Part shown: in pieces, positions 56,980 through 64,000 of the stretch | Position numbering within the stretch: position 1 is the stretch's first letter | Layout: each line of letters begins with the position of its first letter | Source of the DNA: Clavaria fumosa | Taxonomy: Eukaryota > Basidiomycota > Agaricomycetes > Agaricales > Clavariaceae | NCBI GenBank assembly: GCA_951802425.1 | Contig: OX637796.1 | Location: 3,844,001 to 3,908,000, forward strand | DNA: 64,000 nucleotides | Reading direction: 5' to 3' | The notes under the pieces: model-generated | What the model was told of the DNA's origin: nothing | The model's input: only the letters and a program-made list of their open reading frames with translations | Databases searched by the model: none | Translations under genes and position numbers: made by a program

Positions 56980-57441
56980 TTAGTCTGCAGAGCCACTGCC
57001 TGAGCCGTTTGCGGCCAGCAACGCCAGGAATTCGTTCAATGTTGAAAGGATGCGGTCCAAATTGAGCTCTACCCTGTGCGTCATGTCGTCTGCGGAGCAC
57101 AACTGAGCCAGTACCTCCTTGACCACCGAATCTGGGTCTTCCTCGTGTGATTCAGGCAATTGGCCCTCGGTGGGGACGTCGTTGGATGCTGCGGTAGCGG
57201 ACTCGGAGGGGGGTTCGGAAAACATCTGTGCTTGCTCGATATCGTCCGTGATATATGGCTCGCCGTCTCCAAGTCGTTCCTCCTTGTCTGATGAGTTTGC
57301 AACGGCCCGACGACAATCGGCGTGTTGCACACGGGTCTACATTGGCATTGATGTTAGCCGTAGAGTGACCAGCCGACCAGTCTCAACTTCCAAGGCCAGA
57401 CTCTCTTCAGAGCCTTTGGGGCCATTTCGAAATTCCATAAT
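56980..57441 (-). CDS. Small acidic protein, unrecognised, head-to-head with THOC1
   Basis: The last exon (about 57340-56980) encodes TRVQHADCRRAVANSSDKEE, an acidic Ser-rich middle, and a helical end reading SVVKEVLAQLCSADDMTHRV followed by LNLDRILSTLNEFLALLAAN and GSGSGSAD. An AATGTAG acceptor at about 57339 indicates at least one upstream exon. Possible starts are the ATG at 57441 (MEFRNGPK) or the ATG at 57573, which would overlap the THOC1 start codon region. No family is recognised. The C-terminal amphipathic helices suggest a small complex subunit, but that is only an impression. Confidence 0.5.
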
Positions 57442-57563
57442 TGAGCGAGCGTGGATTGCGTTGCTAGCGTCGTTGCTGCAAGCCAAACGAGTGGCGCTTG
57501 AGCTTCCTTTGGAAACCCCGACCACTTTGAGCACGTCGCGGTCCAACAACTTGAACAAGTCCA

Positions 57564-60170
57564 ATGGCCGCATCCCTTGCACCCGCTCTCGCTGCTCTTC
57601 TGAACTCGCTGCCTTCTCGACCTCTGGAAGAGAACACCTTACGAAAATTAGTCGGGGGGACACTTGATTCGCAGCTCAGGACATCCGACGACAATCGCAA
57701 GAGTCAATGGGAATTTCTACTCAAAAACGAGATTTATACGCTGGTCGTCAGGATCTCTATATTTTGCATTGATGATGATACAGCTGACGATAGCATAGGA
57801 GAAGGAAGGAGCAGCTCTCCAGGATAAAACTTCCTCGTACTACGACGACCTGCGGGACAGGCTCGATGTCATCCTCGTCTTCACAGAGCAAGGTGTGTGG
57901 CCCGTTCCAGATGTTCTGCAGCAACTGGAGATGACGGGGTCTTTGCGCCTCAGACGCATGCGATCAATCCTTTCCATTCACAATTCTCCAAGACCTGCTC
58001 GAAACCCAGACAATAGCGTCGTGCTCCCACATCTTCTCTTGGATCGAAGAGCGATCTCAACGCCTCACCAGTGGCATGGTGCCCCAGAAAGGCAAAGCCC
58101 TCGTCCTACTCCGGACCCTGAATGACCTTCTCCGACGACTCTCGAAGATGGGCTCGACGACTGTCTTTTGTGGCCGAATATTGACCTTCTTGAGTGGCGT
58201 TTTTCCTCTGGGAGAGCGTAGCGGCGTCAACCTTAGAGGGGAGTATGGTCCGTTATGGGAAGTAGTAAATGTGCCCAGGTTGGAGGGAGCAGGGCGGAAT
58301 CAGAAGGATGATACCAGTGATGCTCAGATGCAAGTCGACGATGAGAACCAGAAGTCAAAATCCTCCGTGAAGTCGATACGAGGTTCGGTGCAACATATTA
58401 TGCGCTGAATTTCGATGACATCACTCCCCTTAGATCTCCACGACATATTCTGGTCCCTTCAGGTCCCGTTCTCGCGCCCAACGCTCTTTGGGGCGTCGAA
58501 CACCCTCTTACCTGAATTCAAGGAGTCGGTAAATAAAGTCCTCCCTTATATCAAGGAAGCGAATGCGAAAGACCGCGCAATGCTGGGAAGCCGATCCGGC
58601 TCAGGAATGTCTAGTCTGAAGCGAAAACGCGAAACAGAACCTGCCGAGGAGTCAAATACGACAGATTATTTCTTCGCCAAGTATTTAACGAGCCCCGAGC
58701 TCCTAGAGCTTGAGGTGAGAAAAGGATTATTTATGCATGGGCGGTATCTGAGAATGCTTTGAAAGATCGCAGATACTCACTTCCGCCGTCAATTTCTGTT
58801 CCAACTCATCATTCTTCTCCAGCACCTTCTCACATTCACCAAGTCTGCGAAATCTGCATGGTCTACTCCACGTAACCGCTCGCTGCAAATGGAATTCACA
58901 CTCGAGGCTCCAGATGCTCAATGGGTACAAGAGACGATCAACAAAGCGATGGATGAATTGCGGCAAACAACCCCAAACGGACGCGCCTTCGCCGAGACAG
59001 TCAATATTATTCTGGAGCGAGAAAAGAATTGGGTGAAGTGGAAGAATGACCTGTGTGCGCCGTTCGACAAAGAACCGTGGCGTACCACGCTTGAGGATGG
59101 GAGAATTGTAGGATTGGAAGAAGCTACCAGTGCTGCGAGGGTGAAGATGCGGGCACCGCCTGAGAATTGGCCACATAAGTTGGGTTCGGCACCGCTCACT
59201 GAAATATGGGAGATGGGGTACCGAGATTTACGCGATCTCGAAAATCCATTCCAGTTGAGCAGAAAAATTACTCGCATCTTTTTTACATTGCGCTCATACA
59301 TCCCGTAACTCAGCCCCGGAGAAGTGAAGGACTACGCGCGGAAAGTCCAGCAGGAAGATGCTCGCATCGAGATGCGCAAGAAAACACTGGCGCGGACCGC
59401 CGAGCGTCTCGCGCAGATGCGTGCAAAGGCTGCCGCAGGATCCTCATCACCTGCCCCTGGCACGCCTGCTCCGCCCCCCGAATCGTCCTCGGTAGCCACC
59501 CTCAAAACCGAAACCTCCCACGCTGCACGCCCGTCTACGCCAATCCCAACAAAGCTGGCATTGCCGGCCATGACTGGTTCCCCACTTCACCCATCCCTTC
59601 CTGCCAAACCGGGCTCATCAACGCCTCAAAAATCTGCACATCCGATGGAAGCTGCCAAACCCGCTTCACCCCCACCGGTGGTCACACCAGCTGCACCTGC
59701 ATCTGTTACGCCTGCACCCTTACCCTTACCCTTAGTTATCCCTCCCGCCACGATGGCTGCGTCGCTTCCAGTGGACGATCAACTCGCCAAGCTCGAAGAG
59801 GTTTGTCAGTTCTTGTCGAATTCGTACGTGCTGCTGAAACTGCTTTTTGTTATTACAGAACAAGCACCGTTGGTCTTGGTTTGCCCTTCGCATGGCCCGT
59901 GACAGTCAACTCCAACACTTTGGAAAGATCGGCACAGGCGATATCGTCCTTTTAGCCCAAGAGATTGAGAAAGAAATTAAGGATCGCGAAGAACAGACGA
60001 AAGCAGCAGGAACAGGGACATCGGAAAACTTTCAGCCTGAGCTCTCTAGCGCGCAGGTTGGAGAAACTGGCGACGATTACGCTACTAGCCCACTCCTTGC
60101 GGGTTGTAGAGGCATGGAAGGGATAGAGACGCAAAAAGATGTGGAAGGAGAGACCAAAACGGACTCGTGA
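57564..60170 (+). CDS. HPR1: THO complex subunit 1 (Hpr1/THOC1)
   Basis: THO couples transcription to mRNA export and limits R-loops. The start at 57564 gives [20 protein letters not shown], then [20 protein letters not shown]. After introns it continues [39 protein letters not shown] and [40 protein letters not shown], the THOC1 hallmark. Later exons have [40 protein letters not shown] and [21 protein letters not shown] long Pro/Ala/Ser-rich region precedes [20 protein letters not shown] and [20 protein letters not shown], the C-terminal conserved block. The stop is at 60170. The low-complexity insert (about 59440-59760) is the main departure from yeast and animal proteins. Confidence 0.9.
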
Positions 60171-60373
60171 TACCATGTTCTACCGCGCTAAAATGGAGGG
60201 GTTGCCATGGCGATGATCATATTCCGAGGATGGAACGCGGTATTTGTGCGGCTTTATACTTTGCCAAGTTGAATCACGTGACCATGTGCATTGCACGACT
60301 TCCAAAACTAGTCACACCGTACGATCCGTGTTACTGAAAGTAAACTCGGCCGACGACGAGCAACTCCATCCAT

Positions 60374-62080
<1,707 letters not shown>

Positions 62081-62744
62081 CATGCATCTAATAGTAGAGT
62101 ACCTCATCGCAGTTGTGCGCTTGACAATACCCCCTCCCTCATAGATAGCTGTCATGGATTAATTACCCTCTTCCTCCCGCAACATTTTTGGGCGCTAGAC
62201 TCACTTCGGTTTACAGACAATCGTTTTAAGTTAGCTTACTCCTCGGACCAATTTTTTTACATTGATATCTCTTTACGTACTCAATTGTTCAAGTTCACAT
62301 GCGAAGGGCCGCTGCTGCCCATCATGACAGCCGATTAAATTGCTGACCGCTTCCGTGTGGGAGTTGGAACATTCCCATCACTGACATAACATAACTGCCC
62401 TTGATTCTTGATGGTGCCGCATTTCAAATTGGGAGCCCCGATAAGGATCGAGATAAGATAGCAGAGTGAAACGATTGCACATTGAAGGCCTTCAGGATCT
62501 AATTACAATAAGTTGGGAGTCTTACTCCTCAGCTTATGCCAAAAGTGAAAACAGAAGTAAAGCTAGGAAGAAGGAAGTTGAAATATCGCTCCCCGTAAAG
62601 CCGTGTATGGTGGTCTGAATGAAACTAAAACACTGTCTTTTAGATGTGGTTATCATACAAACCAGAGGGAGGTAAAACGAGTCCGGGCCATAATCGTTCA
62701 TGCAACGCTTTGTTTAACGACGACATTCAGGAGGGAAGGACGCA
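62081..62744. other. Intergenic region between convergent genes
   Basis: Lies between the 3' ends of the epimerase and Hog1 genes, so it should carry both terminators. It is AT-rich, with no open frame of note and no recognised RNA gene. Confidence 0.55.

Positions 62745-64000
<1,256 letters not shown>

Overview
The window is nuclear DNA of a filamentous basidiomycete, most likely an Agaricomycete. Genes are close together on both strands and broken by many very short introns (about 45-70 nt, GT-AG, with CTRAY-like branch sites). The gene content also fits: a DNMT1-type methyltransferase with RFTS and BAH domains, a DUF6533 membrane protein, a fused pabA-pabB synthase and a Hog1 MAP kinase. 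I read gene structures by joining conserved protein segments across introns, so outer boundaries are firmer than each internal splice site.

Layout. 1-1.3 kb: nothing convincing. 1.3-6.9 kb (all minus): Vta1 (ESCRT/Vps4 cofactor), a large arrestin-like trafficking adaptor only 41 bp upstream of it, and a GNAT acetyltransferase. 6.9-9.9 kb: a gene-poor stretch. 9.9-24.2 kb: RNase P/MRP subunit Pop3, dCMP deaminase, Tti1, aminodeoxychorismate synthase, a 2-oxoglutarate dioxygenase-like protein, NEDD8-conjugating Ubc12, 5-hydroxyisourate hydrolase and Rrp1. 24.2-40.4 kb: a TBC protein, COMPASS subunit Swd1/RbBP5, gamma-tubulin complex protein 4, inorganic pyrophosphatase, nucleoporin Pom152, a tail-anchored thioredoxin, an RNase III-like/dsRBD protein and a HAD phosphatase.

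40.8-47.7 kb holds one DUF6533 membrane-protein gene. One of its introns carries a 4,786-bp foldback-like transposable element (41273-46058). The element has about 0.7-kb inverted arms built of 42-bp tandem repeats, a 6-bp target duplication (GGTCTG), and internal debris of LTR retroelements. Removing the element and one target copy leaves an ordinary 54-nt intron. This is the most interesting feature of the window.

47.7-64 kb: a gene-poor gap, then the Ess1/Pin1 prolyl isomerase, the DNMT1-like methyltransferase, a possible tiny gene, a Skt5/Chs4-type chitin synthase activator ending in a CaaX box, a small unrecognised gene, THO subunit Hpr1/THOC1, a UDP-glucose 4-epimerase with an unusual NG-rich tail, and the C-terminal part of a Hog1/p38 MAP kinase that runs off the right edge.

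Most genes are unrelated housekeeping functions. Possible functional neighbours are arrestin plus Vta1 (membrane-protein sorting to the vacuole). Several pairs are divergent with only 99-182 bp between start codons and probably share promoters: HIU hydrolase/Rrp1, Swd1/GCP4, Tti1/ADC synthase and Pom152/thioredoxin.
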